Below, piece after piece: positions 23,079-30,621 of a DNA stretch of 64,000 bases. The notes under the pieces are model-generated. The model made no database searches. It was not told the origin of the DNA and saw nothing but the letters and a program-made list of their open reading frames with translations. Source of the stretch: Candidatus Nanosynbacter sp. HMT-352. GTDB taxonomy: Bacteria; Patescibacteriota; Saccharimonadia; Saccharimonadales; Saccharimonadaceae. The stretch spans positions 310,001-374,000 of the forward strand of contig NZ_CP089520.1 of assembly GCF_021222645.1 (NCBI RefSeq), in the 5' to 3' direction. A program made the position numbers and the translations under genes. Position 1 is the first letter of the stretch. Each line of letters starts with the position of its first letter.

Positions 23079-24368
23079 CTATTTCTTCGTGTTTAATTCG
23101 ACCAATTTAGCAACGGTCTTATCTGTAATCATTCGGTTGGCAATGTCGCGGTGGACGTTTGGATTGTCAAATTGCTCTAGCATCTTCTTGTCTTTGCCGT
23201 ATTGCTGCTTAAAGAAATTAATCTGTTCTTGGATCTCATCACGAGAAGCGTCAATCTTCAATTCTTTTGACAATTCAGCCAATACCAGACCAGCCTTAAC
23301 ACGCTTTTCAGCCGCTGGACGAGCCTCTTTCTTCGTCCATTCCTCTTTATCTTTGAAGCCCTGAGTCTTCAAATAACTCTCCAAACTCAGTCCGCTGTAC
23401 ATCAAATTCTGAGTCAAGTCACGCTCGATTGATCGCAATTGATCCTCAACCAAAAGTTCTGGCAGCGCGGCTTTACTTTTTTCCGTTAACTCACCAACTA
23501 GCGCGTCCTTAAATTTCTCATCAGCTTCACGCTCTTTTTGTGCGGTAAGCTCGCGCTTAATGTCCTCTTTTACTTCTTTCATCTCTGTAAATGGACCGCA
23601 TTTTGCAGCAAATTCATCGTTTAGTTCTGGCAATTTCAATTCATTAACATTGTGAAGTTTCACGGTAAACACAACGTCTTGACCCGCCAAATTCTCAGCG
23701 TGATAATCCTCTGGGAATTTCAGTTTCAAATCAAATTCTTCGCCAGCCTTATGACCAATCACGCCTTCTTCAAATCCAGGAATGAATTGACCTTCGCCAA
23801 GCTTCAAGCCATATTCCTTAGCCGAACCTCCCTCAAACGCTACGTCGTCTTTCTTTCCTGTAAAGTCAATCACAGCCTCGTCGCCGAGCTTAGCAGCACG
23901 CTTGACCTCTGATTTTTCAGAATAGTTTTTACGAATTCGCTCAATAACATCGTCAATTTCTTTATCTTCGACTTTCGCCACTTCTTTTTTTGCTGACAAT
24001 TTTTTATAATCGCCCAATTTTACTGGCGGAATAACTTCAACTTCAGCCGTAAATTCCAACTCGGCGCCCGGCACAAACTTTTTCACTTCAACACTTGGTC
24101 GATCCAAAGCCTGCAATTTTTCCTGCAAAAACGCCTCAGCTACCGCCTTTGACAAAGCATTCTCCAGAACCTGCTCCTGAAGCGCATTCGGATCAACGTG
24201 CTTAGCGGCTATACTTGCGGGAACTTTTCCTTTGCGGAAGCCTGGAACTTTGATATCGCGGGCTAACTTCGTCAAGGAAACTTGTTCTGCGTCAGCCAAT
24301 TCGCTAGCACCCAAAGAAATCGTCAATTGAACTTTAGTATCTGATAGTTTTTTTACAGTAGTCTTCAT
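23079..24368 (-). CDS. tig: Trigger factor
   Basis: Ribosome-bound chaperone and prolyl isomerase. 429 residues: the N-terminal ribosome-binding part contains [11 protein letters not shown] near residue 42, the PPIase domain lies at about 150-245 ([13 protein letters not shown]...[16 protein letters not shown]), and the C-terminal chaperone domain is helical. It lies 26 bases after hisS and 7 before clpP. Confidence 0.95.
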   Translation of the reverse strand: MKTTVKKLSDTKVQLTISLGASELADAEQVSLTKLARDIKVPGFRKGKVPASIAAKHVDPNALQEQVLENALSKAVAEAFLQEKLQALDRPSVEVKKFVPGAELEFTAEVEVIPPVKLGDYKKLSAKKEVAKVEDKEIDDVIERIRKNYSEKSEVKRAAKLGDEAVIDFTGKKDDVAFEGGSAKEYGLKLGEGQFIPGFEEGVIGHKAGEEFDLKLKFPEDYHAENLAGQDVVFTVKLHNVNELKLPELNDEFAAKCGPFTEMKEVKEDIKRELTAQKEREADEKFKDALVGELTEKSKAALPELLVEDQLRSIERDLTQNLMYSGLSLESYLKTQGFKDKEEWTKKEARPAAEKRVKAGLVLAELSKELKIDASRDEIQEQINFFKQQYGKDKKMLEQFDNPNVHRDIANRMITDKTVAKLVELNTKK

Positions 24369-24394
24369 AAAGACTAATTATAACAGATATCAGG

Positions 24395-25729
24395 CTATAC
24401 CTCAAACAGAGCGTCTTCATCGCCATCATATCGACGATCTTTGACAATTGTCACAATTCGTTCAGCGCCAACCTTTTGTTCATCGGATTCCACCAAGTTT
24501 CGAACCGTGTATGCGCCGCTAGCAATCTCATCCTCACCCACGAACACCGCAAACGGAATTTGCTTTTTTAGCGCCGCTTTTATCTGCTTGTCAATCTTTC
24601 TACCAGTGATATCCAACTCCGCTCGCACGCCTTCGCTGCGCAATTTTCGCGCCAAATCGTCCGCGCCAGCCATAGATTCTTTTGACACCGGAATTATATA
24701 TACATCTGTTTTAGACGCCAATTTAGGCAACAAGCCGTGCACTTCCAAAAATTGTTCCATCGTTGTCGCGCCCATGCCAACGCCGACCGTAGCAATCGGT
24801 TCAACGCCAAATAGCCCGACCAATCCGTCATATCGTCCTCCACCAAACAACGCTCGGTTATTCTCTGGCGAATTGTCAAAAAGCTCAAAAACCATGCCTG
24901 TGTAATAATCCAGTCCGCGCATCAGAGTAACATCAAACACCGCATTCGTAATGCCTTTTTGGCTAAGCAATTTCATTACTTCGCGAAGCTGCTTGACGCT
25001 TTCATCTTCCATCAATTCGCCCGGTAAATCATCAACAGATTTCATACTGATCATTTTTGCTAGCTTCGGCAAACCCTCTGACGCTTGATTGCCAAAAATC
25101 TCAATGGCCTGACGCTTAAATTCTTCGGCAGGAATCTTATTTTTCCTATCAAGCAGCTTCATCATCATCGTCGAACCAACAATATCAAGCTTCAAAAATT
25201 GGCTCATCAAACGATTGATCAATTGGCGATTATTAACCCTAACCGTAAACATTTCCTGCTTGGCGCCAAAATTCATCACGCTAGCGTGACTCAGCTCAAT
25301 AATCTCCGCGTCCGCCGCCGCGCCGTCCACGCCAAACAAATCCGCATTCAATTGCCAAAACTCACGCTCGCGTCCGCGCTGTGGTCGTTCATAGCGCATA
25401 AAATTAGCAATAGAATATAGTCGCGCAGGCATCGCTAATTCCTGACGCCTAGCCGCCACCATTCGAGAAATTGACGGCGTCATCTCAGGACGAATCGCCA
25501 CCATTCGACCACCACGATCCTCAAAGGCATATGTTTGCTCGCCCGCCAATTCCTGACCTGACTTCGCCAGATAAATATCTAGCGGCTCCAGTAGCGGCGC
25601 GCCGTATTCTTCATAGCCAAAACTCTCAACCGTCTTGTGCCAAACATTAAAAATGTAATTCTGCAGACGCTTTTCCTCTGGAAAATAGTCTCGCGAACCT
25701 TTGTAACTTTGTGTCGATAAACTGCTCAT
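24395..25729 (-). CDS. hisS: Histidyl-tRNA synthetase
   Basis: Class II synthetase, 444 residues. Motif 2 (RYERPQRGREREFWQLNADLFG), the histidine-specific RGLDYYTGMVFE, GGGRYDGLV and the motif 3 region GVGMGATTMEQF are all visible, then an anticodon-binding domain (about 340-430). First gene of hisS-tig-clpP. Confidence 0.96.
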   Translation of the reverse strand: MSSLSTQSYKGSRDYFPEEKRLQNYIFNVWHKTVESFGYEEYGAPLLEPLDIYLAKSGQELAGEQTYAFEDRGGRMVAIRPEMTPSISRMVAARRQELAMPARLYSIANFMRYERPQRGREREFWQLNADLFGVDGAAADAEIIELSHASVMNFGAKQEMFTVRVNNRQLINRLMSQFLKLDIVGSTMMMKLLDRKNKIPAEEFKRQAIEIFGNQASEGLPKLAKMISMKSVDDLPGELMEDESVKQLREVMKLLSQKGITNAVFDVTLMRGLDYYTGMVFELFDNSPENNRALFGGGRYDGLVGLFGVEPIATVGVGMGATTMEQFLEVHGLLPKLASKTDVYIIPVSKESMAGADDLARKLRSEGVRAELDITGRKIDKQIKAALKKQIPFAVFVGEDEIASGAYTVRNLVESDEQKVGAERIVTIVKDRRYDGDEDALFEV

Positions 25730-25768
25730 GTTAGCTCCATTATGTCATTATTTCTTATTTATAGCAAT

Positions 25769-25794
25769 CAAAAACGCCGAAGCAGAACTCGGCG
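25769..25794 (-). terminator. Terminator behind the SpoU methylase
   Basis: CGCCGA (25775-25780) and TCGGCG (25789-25794) with an 8-nt loop; on the minus strand it is followed by TTTTTG. It separates the methylase from hisS. Confidence 0.75.
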
Positions 25795-25865
25795 CGTACA
25801 ATCAAAAATCAGAGTCCTACCTCGGCAACACGTGTGAACGATGGAATTTAGGTAAAATCATGATA

Positions 25866-26393
25866 CTATTGTAGTACATTTTGCTGCAGCCAACAATACA
25901 TCGCCACAGTCGCTGCCGCACCGACGTTTATGGAGCGAGTCGAGCCGAATTGCTCAATCGCCACAATCTGATCCGCAGCGCCAGCCAGCTCTGCAGAAAT
26001 CCCCGGCCCTTCTTGCCCAAATACCAAAACCGCACGCTTCGGTAAACTCGTCTGCGACATATTAACACTCCCAGGAATATTATCAATAGCAATAATTTCC
26101 CTATCTTCAGTCCGCATTTTCTCAACAAACTCTTCCGTCGTCGCCAGATACGTAATATGCAGATATTTATCCGTCATCATGGCACCGCGCTTATTCCATT
26201 GTCTACGCCCAATCACATAAATCTGCCGCACGCCAAACGCATTAGCGCTCCTGACAATTGTCCCCATATTAAAATCCCGCTCGGTATTTTCCAGCGCAAT
26301 CACCAAACCGTGATCTTCAGAATCCAGCTCGCTTATAATCTCCGATTCGCTCCGACCCTTAAATTTATCAATGACATTTCTCTTATCTTCCAT
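25866..26393 (-). CDS. SpoU/TrmH-family RNA 2'-O-methyltransferase
   Basis: 175 residues. SPOUT knot motifs: ALENTERDFNMGTIVRSANAFGV (motif 1), AVLVFGQEGPGIS (motif 2), and EQFGSTRSINVGAAATVAMY (motif 3). It methylates a ribose in tRNA or rRNA; the target cannot be told. The start ATG lies seven bases behind TAAAAT, so it is likely leaderless. Confidence 0.9.
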   Translation of the reverse strand: MEDKRNVIDKFKGRSESEIISELDSEDHGLVIALENTERDFNMGTIVRSANAFGVRQIYVIGRRQWNKRGAMMTDKYLHITYLATTEEFVEKMRTEDREIIAIDNIPGSVNMSQTSLPKRAVLVFGQEGPGISAELAGAADQIVAIEQFGSTRSINVGAAATVAMYCWLQQNVLQ

Positions 26394-26447
26394 CTCTGTT
26401 ATTTTAGCAAAATTCCTGAATAAATAACAAAAGTCGAGAGCCTTCTA

Positions 26448-26476
26448 TTGACTTAATTACCATAGAATGGTATAGG
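26448..26476 (+). promoter_or_regulatory. Promoter of the hairpin-leader family, copy B
   Basis: TTGACT at 26448-26453, a 17-bp spacer, TATAGG at 26471-26476. Same geometry as copies A, C, D and E; the spacer sequence differs from A and C. Confidence 0.7.
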
Positions 26477-26484
26477 TAATATTA

Positions 26485-26662
26485 GTTTTCGTTGACGAGT
26501 TGAGCAAATCCTTGTCCGAAAACGCTCATTGACAAGCAGCCAAAACACAAGGCGAGTTTTTACTTCTTCTAAGAACCTTAAAGAGATAAAATCTCGTCTT
26601 GTGCATAAAGAATGCACGTATATCACACTGAGGGCGAGAAAATACCAGAAAGGTGAAGGGTC
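26485..26662 (+). promoter_or_regulatory. Structured leader, copy B (long form, possible RNA switch)
   Basis: About 180 bases, homologous along its length to the leader at 27044-27227. P1: GTTTTCG (26485-26491) with CGAAAAC (26517-26523). P2: ACAAGGCGAG (26547-26556) with CTCGTCTTGT (26593-26602). A local hairpin GAGAT/ATCTC (26583-26587 with 26591-26595) competes for part of the same strand. P3: GTGCAT/ATGCAC around an AAAGA loop (26601-26617). A second copy of the P2 5' strand, GGCGAG, recurs at 26633-26638 just upstream of the ribosome-binding region. Compared with copy C, the changes preserve both alternative helices. Confidence 0.7.
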
Positions 26663-26893
26663 GTGAATAAAAAGACCAATACGACGGCACTGGAGAATTT
26701 TCTTCGTCGAGCAACCGCGTCTGTCGAGGGGAAGAAATTAACCCTAGACTATATCCCGAAAGAAGGTCTGATATCACACGCGATTGCCACTGATGTAGAA
26801 GTTAGGAAACTTCTCGTCCAGCTAAGCGAAGAAGCCACTGCGCTGGCGCAAGTAGCGCAAAGTCTCCTGAATCACACAGAGACAGAAGACTAA
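26663..26893 (+). CDS. Small orphan protein behind long leader B
   Basis: 76 residues, not recognised. GTG start with AAGGTGAAGGG upstream. Predicted mostly helical (TALENFLRRATASVEGK..., then VEVRKLLVQLSEEATALAQVAQSLL); no membrane segment or cysteine. Its most telling feature is the 180-base structured leader, shared with the unrelated protein at 27228. A terminator follows at 26973. Confidence 0.7.
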   Translation: MNKKTNTTALENFLRRATASVEGKKLTLDYIPKEGLISHAIATDVEVRKLLVQLSEEATALAQVAQSLLNHTETED

Positions 26894-26972
26894 CAACGCG
26901 GAATATATGATGAGTGTAATTCATTCTCTTTATGGCTGCTTGTCATATATCCCCTTGAAATTATTTTGGAAT

Positions 26973-26996
26973 AGTCTCGTTTTGAGGCTGTTTTTT
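26973..26996 (+). terminator. Terminator after the 26663 gene
   Basis: AGTCTC (26973-26978) pairs with GAGGCT (26984-26989, one G-U) around GTTTT, then G and six T. It lies directly before promoter copy C. Confidence 0.75.
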
Positions 26997-27006
26997 ATGC
27001 ATTCTA

Positions 27007-27035
27007 TTGACTTTTTTACACAAGTGTGATATAAG
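27007..27035 (+). promoter_or_regulatory. Promoter of the hairpin-leader family, copy C
   Basis: TTGACT at 27007-27012, a 17-bp spacer, TATAAG at 27030-27035. Bases 27007-27028 are identical to 1217-1238 (copy A), and the -10 is identical to copy D. Confidence 0.8.
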
Positions 27036-27043
27036 TGAAAGTA

Positions 27044-27227
27044 GCTTTCGTTGATGAGTTGAGTAAATCCTTGTCCGAAAGTGAACTTTGACAGGCAATC
27101 GAACACAAGATGAGTTTTTATTTCTTTTTTAAAACCACCATAAGAGAGATAAGATCTCATCTTGTATTGTAAAGAACACAGTACGCTGCACTCACGCAGA
27201 TGAGAAAACACAGAAAGGGATAGCATA
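27044..27227 (+). promoter_or_regulatory. Structured leader, copy C (long form, possible RNA switch)
   Basis: P1: CTTTCG (27045-27050) with CGAAAG (27076-27081). P2: ACAAGATGAG (27105-27114) with CTCATCTTGT (27156-27165), a perfect 10 bp. Local hairpin GAGAT/ATCTC (27146-27150 with 27154-27158). P3: TATTGT with ACAGTA around an AAAGAAC loop. A second copy GATGAG lies at 27199-27204, close to the Shine-Dalgarno AAAGGG. Where copy B has C-G in P2, copy C has U-A, and the 3' copy changes in step (GGCGAG to GATGAG). Confidence 0.72.
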
Positions 27228-27689
27228 ATGCTTTCCGCAGACCTCTCTGATAAGCTACTGATGACAACAAACACTCTCAACTCCAAGTGGAGAGATGTCG
27301 TTAAACTCACTTGTCAGGATGGGTGTATTCCGGCCATTCAGGTCAGGAGACTGATCCAAGACATACGAGACGTGAACAGCTACCTGTATGACCTAGAGGT
27401 CTATATTGGGGAGTTGCAATGCAGGTCTGTACACTCGACAAATATTGTTGTCGGTACCGACATCCACAACGACGCAAAACGTATTGCGTCGGCTTTAGAC
27501 AAGTTTTACGACTTCGTCAAGAAGTATGTCTGCGTGACCGATGGTGATATCGAACTCGAAAAGCTTACAAGTGAGATCGACAGTATTACAGTCGGACTGA
27601 TGTATGCAGGCGAATACCTGACAAGGGGGGATCTCCAGGCTGCACTGGAGACCCTCTCTGACACCCAGAACCCCGTTCTGGGGTCGTGA
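27228..27689 (+). CDS. Orphan helical protein behind long leader C
   Basis: 153 residues, not recognised. ATG preceded by AAAGGG at eight bases. Predicted all-helical and soluble, with four cysteines (TCQDGC, ELQC, KYVC) spread through the first two thirds. Not similar to the product of leader B, so the leader rather than the protein is what is conserved. The end of the gene (27664-27682) itself forms a perfect short hairpin and is followed by two further strong hairpins. Confidence 0.72.
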   Translation: MLSADLSDKLLMTTNTLNSKWRDVVKLTCQDGCIPAIQVRRLIQDIRDVNSYLYDLEVYIGELQCRSVHSTNIVVGTDIHNDAKRIASALDKFYDFVKKYVCVTDGDIELEKLTSEIDSITVGLMYAGEYLTRGDLQAALETLSDTQNPVLGS

Positions 27690-27694
27690 CGATT

Positions 27695-27737
27695 CTACAT
27701 GGCAGGTGATTGTTCTTTACGATTGCCTGTCATGTAG
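27695..27737 (+). terminator. Long 18-bp hairpin after the 27228 gene
   Basis: 27695-27712 pairs with 27720-27737 without bulges (four G-U pairs), loop TTCTTTA. No T run follows, so it may protect the 3' end or block convergent transcription rather than terminate on its own. Confidence 0.6.
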
Positions 27738-27757
27738 ACTCTGAATTTACGACATTA

Positions 27758-27787
27758 AAAATCACCCTGACTACGGGTGATTTTCTT
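27758..27787 (+). terminator. Bidirectional terminator
   Basis: AAAATCACCC (27758-27767) pairs with GGGTGATTTT (27775-27784), with T- and A-rich flanks. It separates the 27228 gene from the convergent tRNA-Leu gene. Confidence 0.8.
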
Positions 27788-27808
27788 ATGGTGAAAAATT
27801 TCAATTCT

Positions 27809-27895
27809 TGGTGCGGATGAAAGGACTTGAACCTTCACGTACTTGCGTACACTAGCACCTGAAGCTAGCGCGTCTACCAATTCCGCCACATCCGC
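27809..27895 (-). tRNA. tRNA-Leu (CAG)
   Basis: 87 bases including encoded CCA. Acceptor GCGGATG/CATCCGC, anticodon loop TTCAGGT between CTAGC and GCTAG, a long variable arm (class II tRNA), and a normal T-loop TTCAAGT. The last 31 bases are identical to those of tRNA-Leu(TAG) at 29704-29788, in inverted orientation. Confidence 0.95.
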
Positions 27896-27935
27896 ATGGG
27901 CTACGTGTCAATTATAGCCCAATTCTCACCCAGTA

Positions 27936-29546
27936 TCAAGCTTGATTACGAAGCTTGCACCACGCGTTTAACTCCGCTGCCAACTCCTTTGGTTGAGCCT
28001 CCGATTTAATTCCTGGATTAAAAATTCCAGCTGGATCAAAGATTTTTTTCACCTTTGCGTATAATTGCTTTTCATCATCTGGTAGATTTTTATAGATAAA
28101 GTTAGCCTTCAGCCTTCCGTCACCACCAAAGCCCGCAAAAGAACCTTCATACTTATTAACAATCTGAGAAATTTCCGCCAACAATTGAAGAATCTTCTGG
28201 CGTTCACTCACCTTTTTACTATCAAACGTCGGATGTAGAGAAATATAATCGCTTGAAAAATCAACAAAAACTGGCAAATCCACGCCGTACTTAGACTCCA
28301 GTGACTTCAACTCGCTAAGGAAACTATCGATCTTTTCTGGTGCCATTAAAATCCCAGAGAAAACGCGTGGCGTAATCATATGCGGCTCGCTCGGAGTTTC
28401 CGCCAAAGCCAAAACAGAATGCAAACTGAACAAATCCTGCTCTTCTAAATGTAGCGTTTTTATGTCAACCGCTTCTGATGATTCCAATTTTCGAGTCAAT
28501 TTCTTCGCAGCTTTATTACGCGCTCTGTCAGAGAAGTCGTCAAAGATAGCCAAGACTACCGCACCCTTAAAGCACTCTTTCGGCGCCCACTCAACCACCT
28601 TACCGACGACCGCAGCCTGGCGGAAGAATCGCCCATCGATTATTTCCACTGCCGACGCCTTATTTTTCATCGCCAATTCCACAGCTGATTGCGCGTCTGA
28701 CAACTTTTTATATGATGCGACAACAACTGAATATTCTGGACGAATAAATTGCGCCTTCATAATAACTTCGCAAATCACACCCAGACTTCCCTGACTGCCA
28801 ATAAACAACGGTGTCAGGTCAAATGACCCGTCTTTTTGCTTCACCCGAGAAATCCCACTATAGCCAACTGTATCTGGCAAATCTGGATCCATTTGCGAAA
28901 TCAGTTCAGCGTTGTCTGAGATTAAATTGTCAATCTCTCGATAAATCTCGCCCTCAAACGTCGATAAGCCTTTTTTCTTATTCAATTCGCGTCGAGATAT
29001 GCGACCAGTCTGAATCACGTCACCGTTACTTAGGACAATCTCAAGCTGCTGAATCGCGTCAGCAAAACGACCATGTGCGCCAGATAATATTCCAGATGGA
29101 GCCGTGTTAATTGCACCACCAATCGTGCCTTCTTCTGCTACGTATGAAGTTTGCGGCAAACCCAAACCTTTATGGGTAGACAAAGTTGCGTTGATTGCCG
29201 AAAGAGAAATTCCCGCTTGAGCATGAATCAGTTGCTGACGAGGATCAATACCAACCACACGATTCATATACGTTTTTTCGTCAATTGCAATGCCCTTATT
29301 CGTCGCCGCGCCAGTTTCATCATTGCCACAACCACGAACAAATACAGGTAAAACATGGCCTTTCTCTGCCAGTTGAGAACAAAATCGCATCACTTTCCTG
29401 ATATCGTTCATATTAGCTGCTCGGACAATCATTTCTGGTCGGCGCGCCAAAAGCCCATTATCAGCCTCAACTTGGCTCAATGCAAAATCCTGCGACGCGA
29501 CTTCGCCACTAAGATGTTCATTCAAATATTTCGCAACTTTATTCAT
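27936..29546 (-). CDS. FAD-linked oxidase (D-lactate dehydrogenase / glycolate oxidase GlcD family)
   Basis: 536 residues. N-terminal PCMH-type FAD domain (about 30-225): VRAANMNDIRKVMRF, PVFVRGCGNDETGAAT, YVAEEGTIGGAINTAPSG. C-terminal FAD-oxidase domain to the end, closing with KKIFDPAGIFNPGIKS. Such enzymes oxidise D-2-hydroxyacids; D-lactate is plausible but not shown. AAGGAGG supports the ATG at 29546. The gene is flanked by two inverted tRNA-Leu genes. Confidence 0.88.
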   Translation of the reverse strand: MNKVAKYLNEHLSGEVASQDFALSQVEADNGLLARRPEMIVRAANMNDIRKVMRFCSQLAEKGHVLPVFVRGCGNDETGAATNKGIAIDEKTYMNRVVGIDPRQQLIHAQAGISLSAINATLSTHKGLGLPQTSYVAEEGTIGGAINTAPSGILSGAHGRFADAIQQLEIVLSNGDVIQTGRISRRELNKKKGLSTFEGEIYREIDNLISDNAELISQMDPDLPDTVGYSGISRVKQKDGSFDLTPLFIGSQGSLGVICEVIMKAQFIRPEYSVVVASYKKLSDAQSAVELAMKNKASAVEIIDGRFFRQAAVVGKVVEWAPKECFKGAVVLAIFDDFSDRARNKAAKKLTRKLESSEAVDIKTLHLEEQDLFSLHSVLALAETPSEPHMITPRVFSGILMAPEKIDSFLSELKSLESKYGVDLPVFVDFSSDYISLHPTFDSKKVSERQKILQLLAEISQIVNKYEGSFAGFGGDGRLKANFIYKNLPDDEKQLYAKVKKIFDPAGIFNPGIKSEAQPKELAAELNAWCKLRNQA

Positions 29547-29703
29547 CAATCCTCCTTGGTATGTTACTTCAATTTTAGCATAAGCGCGGACAGTTGATAA
29601 GTAGAATTTGTTTTGATATAATCAAGTTATGCAAATGCGGACACAATGCGGATGACACCATCCCCTAACAAATTCGCAAGTGCATCTTTAACAATTTAAT
29701 TAT

Positions 29704-29788
29704 GCGGATGTGGTGGAATTGGTAGACACGCATGCCTTAGGAGCATGTGCCTCACGGCGTGAAGGTTCAAGTCCTTTCATCCGCACCA
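29704..29788 (+). tRNA. tRNA-Leu (TAG)
   Basis: 85 bases including encoded CCA. Acceptor GCGGATG/CATCCGC, anticodon loop CTTAGGA between CATGC and GCATG, long variable arm. Followed by a terminator at 29809. Confidence 0.95.
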
Positions 29789-29808
29789 ATTGTAGTATTC
29801 TATAAATC

Positions 29809-29836
29809 GTCGCCTTTAATACGGCGACCTTTTTTT
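29809..29836 (+). terminator. tRNA-Leu(TAG) terminator
   Basis: GTCGCC (29809-29814) pairs with GGCGAC (29823-29828), then C and seven T. Confidence 0.85.
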
Positions 29837-29857
29837 AAATTGACATAGAAAATCATA

Positions 29858-29887
29858 TTGACTACACTAAAACGCCTATGCTACAAT
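29858..29887 (+). promoter_or_regulatory. Promoter of the TasA-like/signal peptidase pair
   Basis: TTGACT at 29858-29863, an 18-bp spacer, TACAAT at 29882-29887, leaving a leader of about 58 bases with a strong GAGGAGGG site before the ATG at 29952. Confidence 0.7.
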
Positions 29888-29951
29888 CACGCCAAGGAAA
29901 ATAATAATGCGAGACATCTAAATTAGATAATCGAGGAGGGTTTATACTAGC

Positions 29952-30581
29952 ATGAGAAAATCAAATAACTATTTCCAAAGGCAGCGTATTGGTCTGGCAA
30001 CTATCGGAGGTATTATGACTCTGATGGTAGCGTTTAGCTTAACACCTACTTTTGCAGGTGTTGTTGCAACTATCACCAACAGCGTAAATACAGCTTCAAC
30101 GGGCACATTAGTTATGGAAGAAAAAAACCAAGACGGTTCAGTTGCATGTACCACTACTGGCGCCGGCAGTGCGACATGCGCGACTATCAACAAATACGGC
30201 GGCCAAGCACTTGTTCCAGGAGGCAGCACAAGTACGACCGTAAAGATTACTAATAAAGGTAGTATAGCCGCTAGCGCCTTCACTGTTAAGGGCGGTACTT
30301 GTACGACAGTGAACGCGCCAGGAGCATCAGTCTCTGGTACTGGTAACTTATGTGGCAAAATGACCATCACCGTTCAAGCCAATGGAACACAAGTCTGGAC
30401 TGGTACCGCGGAAGCGTTCCAGCAAGCTGCAGCACAAGACATTAAAGCAATTGTTGGTCATCCAATTGCACCAAATGAAACAGTTAACCTAGTTATCACA
30501 GCAGCGCTCCCAGCAAATACTGACGCCAGCTTCCAGGGCCGTCAAATATCACAACCAATCACCTGGCAGTTTAGCGCCTAG
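29952..30581 (+). CDS. Secreted TasA/SipW-type surface subunit
   Basis: 209 residues. The N terminus is a SipW-dependent type signal: basic start, hydrophobic stretch at about 14-35, then the mature-like start VVATITNSVNTASTGTLVM, similar to TasA/camelysin proteins of Firmicutes. The rest is Thr/Gly/Ala-rich beta-type sequence with two cysteine pairs (ACTTTGAGSATCAT, GGTCTT...NLCGK), suggesting disulfides outside the cell. TasA-like proteins form fibres. Immediately followed by a gene with a signal peptidase domain, matching the sipW-tasA pairing of Bacillus. The strong ribosome site suggests high expression. Confidence 0.75.
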   Translation: MRKSNNYFQRQRIGLATIGGIMTLMVAFSLTPTFAGVVATITNSVNTASTGTLVMEEKNQDGSVACTTTGAGSATCATINKYGGQALVPGGSTSTTVKITNKGSIAASAFTVKGGTCTTVNAPGASVSGTGNLCGKMTITVQANGTQVWTGTAEAFQQAAAQDIKAIVGHPIAPNETVNLVITAALPANTDASFQGRQISQPITWQFSA

Positions 30582-30621
30582 TAAATAATAGCAGTTCTAA
30601 GACTATACATATTGAAGGTCA

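Noticed and set aside
29635..29660. tRNA-Leu fragment repeated before tRNA-Leu(TAG)
   Set aside because: Only ATGCGGA-type 7-9 base matches; too short to call a pseudogene.
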